Below are positions 1 to 10,300 of a stretch of DNA of 64,000 nt, one piece after another. The DNA comes from Ophiura sarsii. Taxonomy: Eukaryota; Echinodermata; Ophiuroidea; Amphilepidida; Ophiuridae. Position numbers and translations under genes: made by a program. Within the stretch, counting starts at the first letter, position 1, and each line of letters begins with the position of its first letter. The notes under the pieces were generated by a model, which saw only the letters and a list, made by a program, of their open reading frames with translations, made no database searches and was not told where the DNA came from. The DNA lies in the NCBI GenBank assembly GCA_035610835.1, contig CM069452.1, positions 7,211,109 through 7,275,108 on the forward strand, read 5' to 3'.

Positions 1-1088
1 CCCCCCCTACAGCTGAAACTGAAAATTACATGACCCCCCCTGCTAACCAGTAGCTTTTTACACAACCCCCCCCCCCCCAAAAAAAAAAAATCAACTTGTC
101 ACATCTTAGGGGCTGTTTTTTTTTCTCTTTTGTCCATGGATTCGTTGGTAAGTTCTGTTTATGCCCTCTGAACGGCCAATCATTTAATGATACCCCCTCT
201 TGATCTTTTGATTGTGTGAAATTATACTAATTACATTGCGAGCGTAGCGAGGTAGAAAATTTGTCATATATTTATACATTTTGGGTGGTTTTGTGAGTTT
301 TTATAACCCTAAAAAAGTAAGAACATCCTGACAAAAACGTATGTCCAACATTCTACTTTTGTGAGCTTAGTAGCAGAGCTGAGAGTGAGACGAGGTGAAA
401 AGCATGCAAGAATTTACCGTTTTTAATCATATAATTGTTGGATTTTGGAACATAGGCCTAGGCTAATTAAAACATGTTTTTATACACCCCATGGCTCTAA
501 TGTTTTCAACCGTTGATGATTATATAGGTGTTTTTTCAACAGATCGTCCGAGCAGGGTGTGTAAAAATAATATTTGCTGTCCGAAAGTCGTCTCATCATA
601 AGTACATGTTTTGAAGTTGAATAGCTTATAATCGGCTTTACTTTCATGTTGTCCAGTTGCTTGTGTGTGGTTAGTTAGACATCAGTGACTACATCCCAGC
701 CTGTGTCTTCCTTTTTCGCTGGATTTAAAAGAGGTAAACATGGAGTTTTCCACATATAATGTCTCTGCTTTGGTTTTAGTTTATATATATCTCACTGTAC
801 TTTTTATTCCTATGAGCACACTTGTATATTTTGTGTGTGCTTTCTTAAATGCTTATTATGTTTTTATTGTACAGCGCATCGAAACTTTTGTATTATGTGC
901 TTAACAAATGTAATTTATTATTATTATTTTGGCTACCAAATTTTCAAAAAAATATCGCCCTCTGTAGTTAATGATATGAACATACAGAGTAAAAAAAAAG
1001 GTGTACTCAACTTGAAAAATTTTTAAATAGAAATATGAGCATTTGTCACCCAAATTATTTTAATGGTAAACAAGACCTATTAATTAGC
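1..1088. other. No gene seen; AT-rich sequence
   Basis: Poly-C, poly-A and poly-T runs occupy roughly positions 1-125. The rest is AT-rich with no open frame resembling a protein family and no recognisable RNA gene. Confidence 0.5.
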
Positions 1089-1092
1089 TTAA

Positions 1093-1569
1093 AGGGAAGC
1101 GGTCATGGTGAGGATTCTAACAAAAATTGAACAGCGTGCGGCGACTATTTGAATCTGAACAAGTTGGACATTGGCGCAGTCTGTAATTGTTCTACGTATG
1201 TTTACATGCAAGCGGTATTGTGTGCGACTCTACAACAATCTCTTAACCCAATGTGAGAACGGCGCACTCAATCAACCATCCTTCATTTGATTGAATGCAT
1301 TTTCTATCGTGTGATATAAGTGATGTCAGGCCCGTAACTAGGGGGGGGGGCGGATGCCCCCCATGTACCTTTTTTTGGTAAAAAAAAAATTGGGGGCAAC
1401 CTTTTACGATTTTTTTGGGTACCAATGTACCTTTTCCAGAAAATACGCCCCCCCCCCCTAAAAAAATCCTGCTTACGGGCCTGAGTGATGTACATTAGTT
1501 ATTAGCTAAGGTTTAGCTGGACAAACAATCGCCGTCAGCGGTTCTTTTCCTCACCATGACCGCTTTCTT
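1093..1569. mobile_element. TTAA-flanked MITE (family A)
   Basis: The ends are inverted repeats: AGGGAAGCGGTCATGGTGAG at the left and its near-complement at the right, each bounded by TTAA (1089-1092 and 1570-1573). TTAA duplication is typical of piggyBac-type insertion, though these termini do not start with the canonical CCC. No transposase is encoded. A second transposon (1327-1483) sits inside it. Confidence 0.8.
1327..1483. mobile_element. hAT-like MITE nested in family A MITE
   Basis: Termini CAGGCCCGTAA and TTACGGGCCTG are perfect inverted repeats. The 8-bp sequence AGTGATGT is duplicated exactly at 1319-1326 and 1484-1491. An 8-bp duplication with CAG ends is the hAT signature. The interior is mostly G, C, A and T homopolymer runs and carries no coding capacity. 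Confidence 0.9.
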
Positions 1570-1603
1570 TTAATAAGAATTTTATTTGGTTAGAATTGGT
1601 TAA

Positions 1604-1890
1604 AGGGGCATTAAGAGATGTGGTGGAGGCACCGTCCTCAATTACAAAACTATATGATAAAAACTGGGATTTGTATATTTTTACAATATTTGTATGAACG
1701 TACACCTATAAGGATTAAGAAAAATCAGGCCTCTTTGTACAACAAAACGTCGAGTCAAAAATGCTGGTAGAGCCTCAACCAGCATTTCACATGGTTAAGG
1801 GTTGTATTCCAACATATTTAAAACATTGTTTTAATCAAATTTTGCTGGGTTTTTTTTAGTAGAAACAACAATAATGGCAATTTTCAAAAT
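1604..1890. mobile_element. TTAA MITE (family B), truncated copy
   Basis: Begins after TTAA (1600-1603) with AGGGGCATTAAGAGATG and matches, over nearly its whole length, the copies at 47864-48219 and 54507-56223. The right terminus is not found, so this copy is truncated or eroded. It contains an internal hairpin around 1760-1787 (see findings). Confidence 0.7.
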
Positions 1891-1979
1891 TTATGTTTTT
1901 TTATTAAACCTAAGTTGATAGGCTACTCAAATACAACATCCCAAGTGGTTAATATGCAATTTGAATTTTTGACCTCCAT

Positions 1980-3600
1980 GTCACACATCAGGGACCAACT
2001 TCTTGGAATGACCCTATATAACACCAAGGGACTCCCTTCCCCCTATCTTATTACAATAGTTGTATGACTATTAGGCCCCTTGCAATTAAATGTGAGTTTA
2101 CTGTTGCGTTTTTGAAAACCAGGACGAGGTGACTATCTAATATTAATATTGTAATATTTTGGGGTGAAGTCACCTGATTTAATATTGTCGGCGTTGTTAA
2201 CTATTATCCAAGGTACGAATCAATTCAAATGCTGTTTGTCCTACCACCACCTACTGACTTGGCTTTGCACGGGGCTTTGCATTTTGTTTCTTTTATACAG
2301 GAATCTATTCATATTTGCATCCCTATTTTGAAAATGAATATTAATGAGATATTCGATGTTTGTAAAACAAAATTTGTTACGCTAGCTCGAAGAATTTTAA
2401 AGATGGCGATCGTAAACAAACCTGAAATATTACCCAGAATGCACTAGGAAACTCCAAAGAAGTTCGGCGGTTCGGCTTTGCGGACGCTAGTCAAAAAACT
2501 AAAAATAACTCGGCAATGTTTTGATGTGACGTCATGCGCAGAAGCGATTGTGCAGTAATCAATTGCCTTGCCTACGAATATGCTTCAAATGCACACATTT
2601 CAATACAAAGCGACAATTGCAAGTTTCGTGCAGAGTTTTGTACTTCACAGAAATGTTTTCCCAACCCGGAAGTATTGAAATGCGGCTCATCGGCTAATTT
2701 TATCGCCGGAAAAGTGTTAAAAAGCTTATGAAAAAGCTTTAAACAATGAAATAATTAAATATTTTAAAAATATTACATATATCACGCGGGAGACTTTTGG
2801 ACGCGCGCGGGCAACAGTAAACTCACATTTAATTGCAAGGGGCCTTACAGGGACTCCATCACAGGGGACCCTAGTACAACAAATCATACTTAGTGATATT
2901 TGTCATCAGTTGGTATTATTCATCATAGGGTATTTTGCATGTTTCACTATCTGTCCCCATCCTAAGGGGAAAAACAAACAAACAAAAAAACCCCACCAAC
3001 ATATGGGTTTCCTGTACTAGGGACCCCTCTGAGTCAACAATAGGTGTACAAATAATATCCACTAGCTCTTGGTAATAATGTAACACTAAGGGACTTTTAA
3101 TAGTTGTATGAATTATAAGGACTCCCCTCTTTAATATTACAATAGTTGTACCCCGGAGTTGCACGAATAACAGGGACTCCCCTATTTTTTCTACAACAGT
3201 TTATACTAAGGGACTCCCCTCCTAATTTATGTAGCCTACATGTGCAATAGTTGTACGAATAACAGGACTTCCCCGGGGCCTCCCATATCTTATAACAATA
3301 GTTGTACGAATATTAACAGGGACTCCCCCAAGGGACTCACATCTTCTTACAATAGTTATACGAATAATAGGGACTCCCCTCTTATTTTTACAATAGTTGT
3401 ACGATGTACGAATAACAGAGACTCTCCTCCAATTCGTACAACAGTTGTACGAATTACAGCGATACCTCGCTTATTCGTACAACCATAAATACTGTATTTA
3501 TGGTACAACCGTACAACACTCAACAGTTGTGCGAATTACAGCGATACCCGGGGCGATACCGTGCTAATTCGTACAACACAGTTATACAAATAGACTTTTC
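1980..3600. repeat. Minisatellite, about 45-60 bp units, interrupted by a transposon
   Basis: Degenerate units built from CAATAGTTGTACGAATAAC followed by AGGGACTCCCCT recur from about 1990 to 2073 and from 2848 to about 3590. The array is split by the element at 2074-2844, whose flanks rejoin to a normal unit. Short frames through it are repeat artefacts. Confidence 0.7.
2074..2844. mobile_element. PIF/Harbinger-like non-autonomous element
   Basis: Inverted termini of about 33 bp begin GGCCCCTTGCAATTAAATGT, flanked by a TTA duplication (2071-2073 and 2845-2847). A 3-bp TWA target duplication with GG-starting termini is typical of PIF/Harbinger. The interior is not AT-rich filler: it holds AAGATGGCGATC near 2400 and TGACGTCATGCGCAG near 2526, both promoter-type motifs. 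No transposase is present; the small frames (72 and 65 codons) match nothing I recognise. Confidence 0.8.
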
Positions 3601-3757
3601 CTTACGGAATAAACGCTAACCTCATTGTAGCATCATCCAAGCGGCACAGTTCTTTCCCATTGAAAAGCTCTGTGGTGATCGGTTGTATAATAGCATAAAT
3701 ACTTCCTCTCCAGTATTTATGATAATAGCCTAAAATTAAAACTAAAATTAAAAAGGG

Positions 3758-3892
3758 GGCAATATCCTCAAATAGGTCTTACATACTGAATAAAGCACAA
3801 GGCAGCTATCATTTTTACAATGTAAATCAACTGCAAAACAATTGCTGCCATTTGCTTTATTCCGTATGTTAGACCTATATGAGGATATTGCC
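3758..3892. repeat. Small foldback element
   Basis: GGCAATATCCTC at the left and GAGGATATTGCC at the right are the ends of an inverted repeat with arms of about 40 bp, separated by a short AT-rich spacer. This is a likely MITE. The surrounding 3600-4289 holds nothing else I can identify. Confidence 0.65.
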
Positions 3893-4289
3893 AAAAAGGG
3901 CCTATAAAATATATGATTGAATTTGAATTAGTTTCAATGGTTTCAATTCAATGTTGTCTATTCCGCATTGGGAACCACTTCTACTGCACTTACATAGTCA
4001 TATACATTTTGGTAAAGTTGTGATAAGTTATTGAAGACAAGCAATGAATGGATGATTAAGATTTAGTCATAAACTTACTTTTCTTTTACACCTAAATAAA
4101 TTCCCTAAACAAATTTCCAAATGAGTTGGTAAATACAGCCTGTAACCCTGCGGTAGTACTATTGACAGAGGGCGGTGTTCAGAAATAAATTTCCCCTCAG
4201 ACGACTGGGGACATAATTGCCTGAAATTAGCTCTATTTTGTTCTGAATTAGACATTTCAGACCAGTTTTGACATTAAAACTCAACATTT

Positions 4290-5085
4290 CCCAGATAAGG
4301 GACGTAAACCCCAGATAAGGCGGGCCTTATCTGGGGTTAAATCTCCTTATCTGGGGTTAACGTTAACTATAGGGACAGGGATAAGGCGCCTTAACCCCAG
4401 ATAAGGAACGTTAATCCCAGATAAGGCCTGCCTTATCTGGGGTTTACATCCTTTATCTGGAGTTAACGCGCCTTAACCCTTATCTGGGGTTTACGTCCCT
4501 TATCTAGGATTAACGCTCCTTAACCCCAGATAAGGAGCGTTAACTAGGGATAAGACGCGTTAACCCCAGATAAGGCCTGCCTTATAAGGGATTTATGTCC
4601 CTTATCTGGGGTCGAGGCGGAAATGACACACTTATGCTGCATTTTTGTATCATAGTCCTGAGCGTAAACCCCAGATAAGGCGGGCCTTATCTGGGGGGGG
4701 GGGGGGGGGGGGGGGGGAGGGTCTACCCGCTAGTCATAAGGGTCGCTAGTCATAACGTGTATTTTCCTATACCACAAGTGCGCTAGTCATAAAAGTATCT
4801 TAGGGTTAGGTTTAGGGTAGGGTTAGGGTAGGTTTAAGATTAGGTATAAGGTTAGGGTTATGGTATGGTTAGGGCAGGGTTAGGGGTTAGGGTTTAGCGT
4901 TAGGGTTTATGACTAGCGACCCTTTTGACTAGTGACCCTTATGACTAGCGAGTTTGACCCATTTGGGGCGCCTTAAAACCCAGATAAGGAGCGTTAACTA
5001 GGGATAAGGCGCGTAAACCCTGGATGAGGCCTGCCTTATCTGGGGTTTATGTCCCTTATCTGGGGTTAATAAGGCAGAAATGACA
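4290..5085. repeat. Array of CCTTATCTGGGG units in both orientations
   Basis: The block CCCCAGATAAGG and its complement CCTTATCTGGGG recur many times in direct and inverted order, often joined as CAGATAAGGCGGGCCTTATC palindromes with TTAACG or GCGCC linkers. A G-run lies at about 4694-4717. A separate unit (4725-4960) interrupts the array. Confidence 0.8.
4725..4960. repeat. Degenerate telomere-like TTAGGG tract between inverted repeats
   Basis: From 4799 to about 4910 the plus strand reads as degenerate TTAGGG/TAGGGT units. It is bracketed by CGCTAGTCATAA copies on the left and the inverted TTATGACTAGCG copies on the right. The inverted flanks make an ancient telomere fusion less likely than a foldback element carrying the tract. 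Confidence 0.65.
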
Positions 5086-5429
5086 CACTTATGCTGCATT
5101 TTTGTATCATAGGAGCGTTGCCTCGTCTTTTTCATTTATTTAATTTAATTTAATTTTTTCATTTCTTATTCTGTTGCCCCATTTCCACGTTTATTTGTTC
5201 ATCTTATTTTTTCTTTGGTTGCCTCGTTGCCTTGTTTTTTCATTTATAAAGTAAATCCCTTAGATTCCCCAAATAGGCACAATTTCCCCAAAGTCAAAGT
5301 GGGCAGGGGGGGGGGGGGGGGGGGTTGGGGGTGGGGGCGATCCCTTTTAGGCCGGGAGCCCAGAAGGTTCAATCAGCTGAAAAGGTACAACAGGTTTACT
5401 ATGGGACGTTGGTCTGTATCTTTCACTCT
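5086..5429. other. No gene; AT-rich then G-rich tract
   Basis: Contains a TTTAATTTAATT stretch and a long G run (about 5307-5323) followed by GGGGGTGGGGG. The glycine-rich frame across it is produced by the homopolymer. Confidence 0.5.
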
Positions 5430-6507
5430 TGTAGTCCCCCTCTGGGGAGAACATGAAAGTATTACCATAAGGTGGCAAATATATCCCTAAACACAAATTC
5501 ACCTGATCCCACGTTCGTAGGTTGCACGTTATGACCCTAGACCTCGATTTAGGGTCAAAGGTCACATGTGTTTCAATGGGAAGTCAAAAACTAAATTTAA
5601 CATGGTAAAAAAACTAAAAAATGAGCTATTGACTATATAAAGTATATTTTATTGCTGGGATAAGTGTTTTAAACAAAAAAGTCAATCACAACTTTGATCG
5701 TAGATCAATAGTTTTTGAACTTTGACCTTTTGAAAAAGACAAGTTGGCCAAAATAGACCATTTTGGTCATATTTTCACAAAATTGGCACAAAAATGACAT
5801 GTTATCATCATTAAAAAAATATTTTGACTCATTATGAATTGATAAACCATGTTATAATGTTGGTATATAGATGTACATTACATTACAACACATTTCAAAA
5901 GTCAATGGTATGCTGATGCCATGGCAACCAGCTTTAATATCCTTCAAATCCTTTAAATTTGACTCGGATTTTACCCATTTTCGATGAATTTGAAGGATAT
6001 TAAAGCTGTTTGCCATGGCATGCGGACACCATTGACTTTTGAAATGTGTTGTAATGTAAAGTTCATCTATAAACCAACATTATAACATGGTTTATCAATT
6101 CATAATGAGTCAAAATATTTTTTTAATGATGATAACATGTCATTTTTGTGCCAATTTTGCGAAAATATGACCAAAATGGTCTATTTTGGCCAACTTGTCT
6201 TTTTCAAAAGGTCACAGTTCAAAAACTATTGATCTACGATCAAAGTTGTGATTGACTTTTTTGTTCAAAACACTTATCCCAACAATAAAATATACTTTAT
6301 ATAGTCAATAGCTCATTTTTTAGTTTTTTTACCATGTTAAATTTAGTTTTTGACTTCCCATTGAAACACATGTGACCTTTGACCCTAAATCGAGGTCTAG
6401 GGTCATAACGTGCAACCTACGAACGTGGGATCAGGTGAATTTGTGTTAAGGGATATATTTGCCACCTTTTGGTAATAATTTCATGTTCTGCCCAGAGGGA
6501 GACTACA
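5430..6507. repeat. 1.08-kb near-perfect palindrome
   Basis: The left arm (about 5430-5953) is repeated in inverse orientation at about 5986-6507, with a spacer of roughly 30 bp. Examples: GATCCCACGTTCGTAGG near 5505 pairs with CCTACGAACGTGGGATC near 6416, and CCTTCAAAT pairs with ATTTGAAGG next to the centre. Divergence between arms is only a few percent by eye. No transposase or target duplication is recognised. Confidence 0.85.
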
Positions 6508-6589
6508 AAAATCAATAACTAAGCACATTTTGACCTCACGGCCCATAAGTTTAGTTGGGTGCCAAGAGTCAATATTTTATGTTGCTGCC

Positions 6590-8104
6590 ATGTCTAGTTT
6601 AGTTTAGTTTTATTTGACATATCAAGACACAGATACAATACATCAGATCAAATATACAAATCTTAAAAAATTACAACAATTTACACAACATTAATAAAAG
6701 AAAACATGTAATGCCAAGGATAGCCCAAGAAAGCTCTAAAAAGGGCTTATTTCCATTGGGGTCCTTCGAATATTAAAACAGCACATTATAAATACATCAT
6801 ATATATTTGCACACAAAATAATATTGCACTTTTTATGAAACAACTGCATATAAAAAAATGGATGAAAAATCAAGATAGAAAGTGACTCTTTACTGCCTTT
6901 TTGAACTGCCCGTGGGTTTTGGATGTTTTAACCTGAGTTGGTAGCAAGTTCCATTCCCGAATACCAGTAAAGAAAAATGTATTGCACTGCTGACCTTTAG
7001 CTTTGGGAACCAGAAAATTTGTTACACTGCCCCTGGTATTGTATCTGTGGGTGTTGGTCAATTTGGTAAAATGAGAATTCAGGTACTCAGGTGCTATTTC
7101 ATTATAGATTTTAAAAACATGATTGAGTTTAAGTTGTTTAAATCTGTCTTCAACTTTCAGCATTCCCAGCTTCTTAAATTCTACATCACCAATGTGGGAC
7201 CTGGGCTCCAGCTTCAAAATAAAGCGAATCAACTTATTTTGCACAACTTGCAGCTTATTTTTCAACTTTGCAGAAAGTGAAGAAAACCATGAAGAGCAAC
7301 AATAATCAAAATGACATTGTATAAGGGCATTGCAAAGGGTCTTACGAGATCTTTCATTCAAAAAATGACCTTGTCTGTACAAGAAACTTAATCTACCACA
7401 AGATATTTTGACAACTAATTTTGCAACAGTTTCACCACTGAGATTTTCATCGAGAGTAATCCCAAGGTATTTGACAGAGTTGGTAGGATTTATAATTTTT
7501 CCGTCACAAGAAACTTCAAACTTGTCCACCCTGATCAGTCTAGGTTTAGATCCAAAAAGAATAGACTCTGTTTTGCCCAGGTGTAAGGACAAGTTGTTGT
7601 CGATCAGCCATTGTCTATACACGACTCAAGTTCTCTACTTAAAGTGTCAGAAATTACTTTTGGGTCTTTATCTGATAAGAAAAGGGCACTATCGTCAGCA
7701 TATAACAAAAGATTACAGTTAACGCTTGATGACATATCGTTAACATAACACAAGAAGAGCAGCGGCCCTAAAATACTACCCTGTGGAACGCCACATGATA
7801 TATTCATGGGTTTGGATTCAACCTGATTTACATTAACAATCTGTTTTCTGTCAGATAAGTATGATTTGAACCATTTAACTGAGTCAATGTAAATACCCAT
7901 AGCTTGCCATTTGTTACAAAGTATGTCATGGTCTACTGTATCGAATGCCTTCTGTAAATCTAAGAGCACCATACCTGTGTATTTACCAGCAGCCATCTGG
8001 GATCTAATATAATCGGTGAGGTAAATAAGGCATGTATCAGTAGAGTATGAGCCTCTGAAACCAGATTGCAGGTTATAAATCAAATTATTATCAGAGAGGT
8101 ACAT
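6590..8104 (-). pseudogene. 5'-truncated non-LTR retrotransposon (reverse transcriptase fragment, frameshifted)
   Basis: The minus strand encodes the C-terminal part of a LINE-type reverse transcriptase. The segment 8104-7604 carries LLDLQKAFDTVDHDIL, GVPQGSILGPLLF and the catalytic YADD. The segment 7622-6870 continues in another frame with the thumb and C-terminal region (KYLGITLD, FDYCCSSW, REWNLLP). The frame changes by one base around 7604-7622. The endonuclease, ORF1 and the start of the RT domain are missing, as expected from 5' truncation. The 3' tail ends near 6590 in AACTA-type repeats. The motif set fits the CR1/L2/Jockey group; the exact clade is not determined. Its 3' UTR matches a fragment near 59.5 kb. 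Confidence 0.9.
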
Positions 8105-8776
8105 TTCAGGTCAAATTCTCAAAATGCTCCGATTTTAAATGGAAATGGTCTCAAATTGTTCAGATGGATACCACGAGTCATAAAAAGAATAGTTTTCCAT
8201 ATCTAGAAGTTTAGCGTCTATTAGTTTCATTAGGTCAAAGGTTAAGAAGCTGACCTTTGACCTAATGAAACTAAGAGGCTTAACTTGAACTCATTCCCAC
8301 ACCATGGACAGTATTCAAAATGTTGTTTACGGTTAATTAAAATATGCGTACTGGCACCTCCTGAACAGATGGCGATCCCTCTCTATTTGTATAAATACTA
8401 ACACGACATTGTTTGAATTGTTAAATTTGACTGAACTATGAATAAATTAAATGTACAGGTAGATAAAAGGGGTCAGAATGTTGGAACTTAATGAGTTTTA
8501 AAAACCTTTTGGGCCCCCTTTTTAGGAACGTCATTGCAAACTTTTTTGATCGGGCCCTCAAATGTTCAAGCCCCCGCCCACTAAATAATGACCGCTCCCT
8601 TAGCAAGTTTCATGTCACTGGGGAAGTTTATAGTCAATATGACCATGATGACCTAATGGTTACTATCAAAAACACATTAAAAGTAGTGAATAAAAATACA
8701 TAATCATGTTATTTCTTTATTAAAAAATATCAATAGCAATACCCAAGTTTTCCCCCATTCTAAAGTTATGTCATAT
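8105..8776. other. No gene; includes a hairpin at about 8219-8273
   Basis: TTAGTTTCATTAGGTCAAAG followed after a short loop by its complement forms a stem of over 20 bp containing AGGTCAAAGGT. The remainder is AT-rich with no coding signal. Confidence 0.5.
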
Positions 8777-8800
8777 CAGTGGCGTAGCTACCGGGGGTTG

Positions 8801-8835
<35 letters not shown>

Positions 8836-9044
8836 TTTGTGCCCCCGCCCCCAGCCCTATTTATGCCCCGCCCCAGCCTCTGGATGTAATGTGTAGGCAT
8901 TCATTTTATGACAATTTACAAGGACCATTTTCGCGGGCATTGGTGTACAACATGCCCTTACCCCCCCCCCCCCAAGTTTTCTGAGTTGACTGAATTTTTT
9001 TTGTGGCACCCTTTTATGAACATTTCTGATCCTGCCCCCCCCTG
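8777..9044. mobile_element. hAT-like MITE with long poly-C interior
   Basis: Starts CAGTGGCGTAGCTACC and ends in CCCCCCTG. The 8-bp TGTCATAT is duplicated exactly at 8769-8776 and 9045-9052. The terminal inverted repeat is weak beyond CAG/CTG, but the target duplication is perfect. Poly-C runs occupy much of the interior. Confidence 0.8.
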
Positions 9045-9052
9045 TGTCATAT

Positions 9053-10300
9053 CGTAAATATTCAATAGCAAAAGTTGTGGTCAAAGGCACAAACTTCTCC
9101 CAAAATGTCCATGGCCAAGAAAGAATATGAATGCCTTCATATTCTATGCAATTTCAATACCTAGTCAAGTTTCATTGACACTAATAAATTACTAATTTTC
9201 AACATGAATTTTACAATTTTGAGAGAGTTTGCAAGTGTACCACTTACCTCATACCCCCTTAGACCACTTACTCCAAAGAATGAGCCAACAGTTTGTCAAG
9301 ATAACAAAATATTTAAGCATGCTTGTGAAATAGTAAATTTCTTGACAAAATGTTTCAAACAAAACGGCATGTTTGTTTTTAGCCATTGCAGAGTTTTCTG
9401 TAGCCACGGAGCATTTTGAATTCACATTGTTCATGTCTTACAATTAGACAAGGGTATATAATTTTAATAACAAATAGTTAACTTTTTGTTTGTTGCAAAG
9501 AATTACACTAGTAACTCTACTGAATTAATAATACCCATGGAAATGATTGAGTTGTAGCATTCTTTGAATAATGTTTACCGCAAATCCAAACCACCAATGT
9601 CCCAAAGTAGCAACAATATGCCCTTTTTCTTTAATTCTATCGTTTACCACCACTATCTATGGTTTTAATCATATTTAGGAAAGTCCCTGAACGTACAAAC
9701 AAAATGATACAAATCAACTGCACTTGCCATCGTAAGATTACTGTACTGCATGGATTTTTATTACTGTTGCATATCTATCAATCATATAAAGGACATCAAA
9801 ACATGATCTAAACACATCTTCATAAATCAGTTAGCGAAGGAGGTGGCTTCAAAGATCTGAAGATTTAAAGTTGGACATTTTTTTGGCATGTAAAATAAAA
9901 GGTAAGGAAAGAATATGTTTCAACATAGGTTGCACTGTTTAAAAAGAGGCCGTATGTCCATACCATTACAAAAACCTTCATTTTGGAATACTTACCACAT
10001 GGACCAGTCACCCCATATTCCCCTATCTCAACCACCATGCACAAATGGCAACAATCTCAACCAAAGAATTTGTCCAATCAGGTTATTCCATTTCAAATCC
10101 ATACACCCCTATGGATGACATGACATTAATCTTCCACACAGGGATTCAAATGGGGTACCCCATGCAGGTTTGAAATTCACACTCCTATAGGGGGTGTATG
10201 GCTTTCAAATGGAATAACCCATTGTCGACTTGTCATCAGCCCCTCTGGCTTTATCGTAACGATATTTGTGTGTTTGCAATCACAGCCCGAACAGTGTTTT
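9053..10300. other. Downstream region of the thioesterase gene; one small MITE
   Basis: No coding signal. A candidate poly(A) signal for the minus-strand thioesterase (AATAAA on minus) lies at 9757-9762. From about 10080 to 10220 there is an inverted-repeat element with ends GGTTATTCCATTT and AAATGGAATAACC; a related diverged copy lies at about 12280-12450. Confidence 0.45.

Noticed and set aside
2534..2731. 65-codon frame with a Cys-x-x-x-Asn-Cys start as a THAP-like domain
   Set aside because: Only the first residues are suggestive; the rest lacks the AVPTIF-type end and the frame sits inside a non-autonomous element.
4799..4910. True chromosome end
   Set aside because: The TTAGGG units are degenerate, short and bounded by inverted repeats, with ordinary sequence on both sides.
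5215..5490. 91-codon frame with a glycine-rich stretch
   Set aside because: The glycine run comes from a poly-G tract and the frame ends in the palindrome arm.
7047..7722. Plus-strand frames across the LINE
   Set aside because: They are antisense shadows of the reverse transcriptase on the minus strand.
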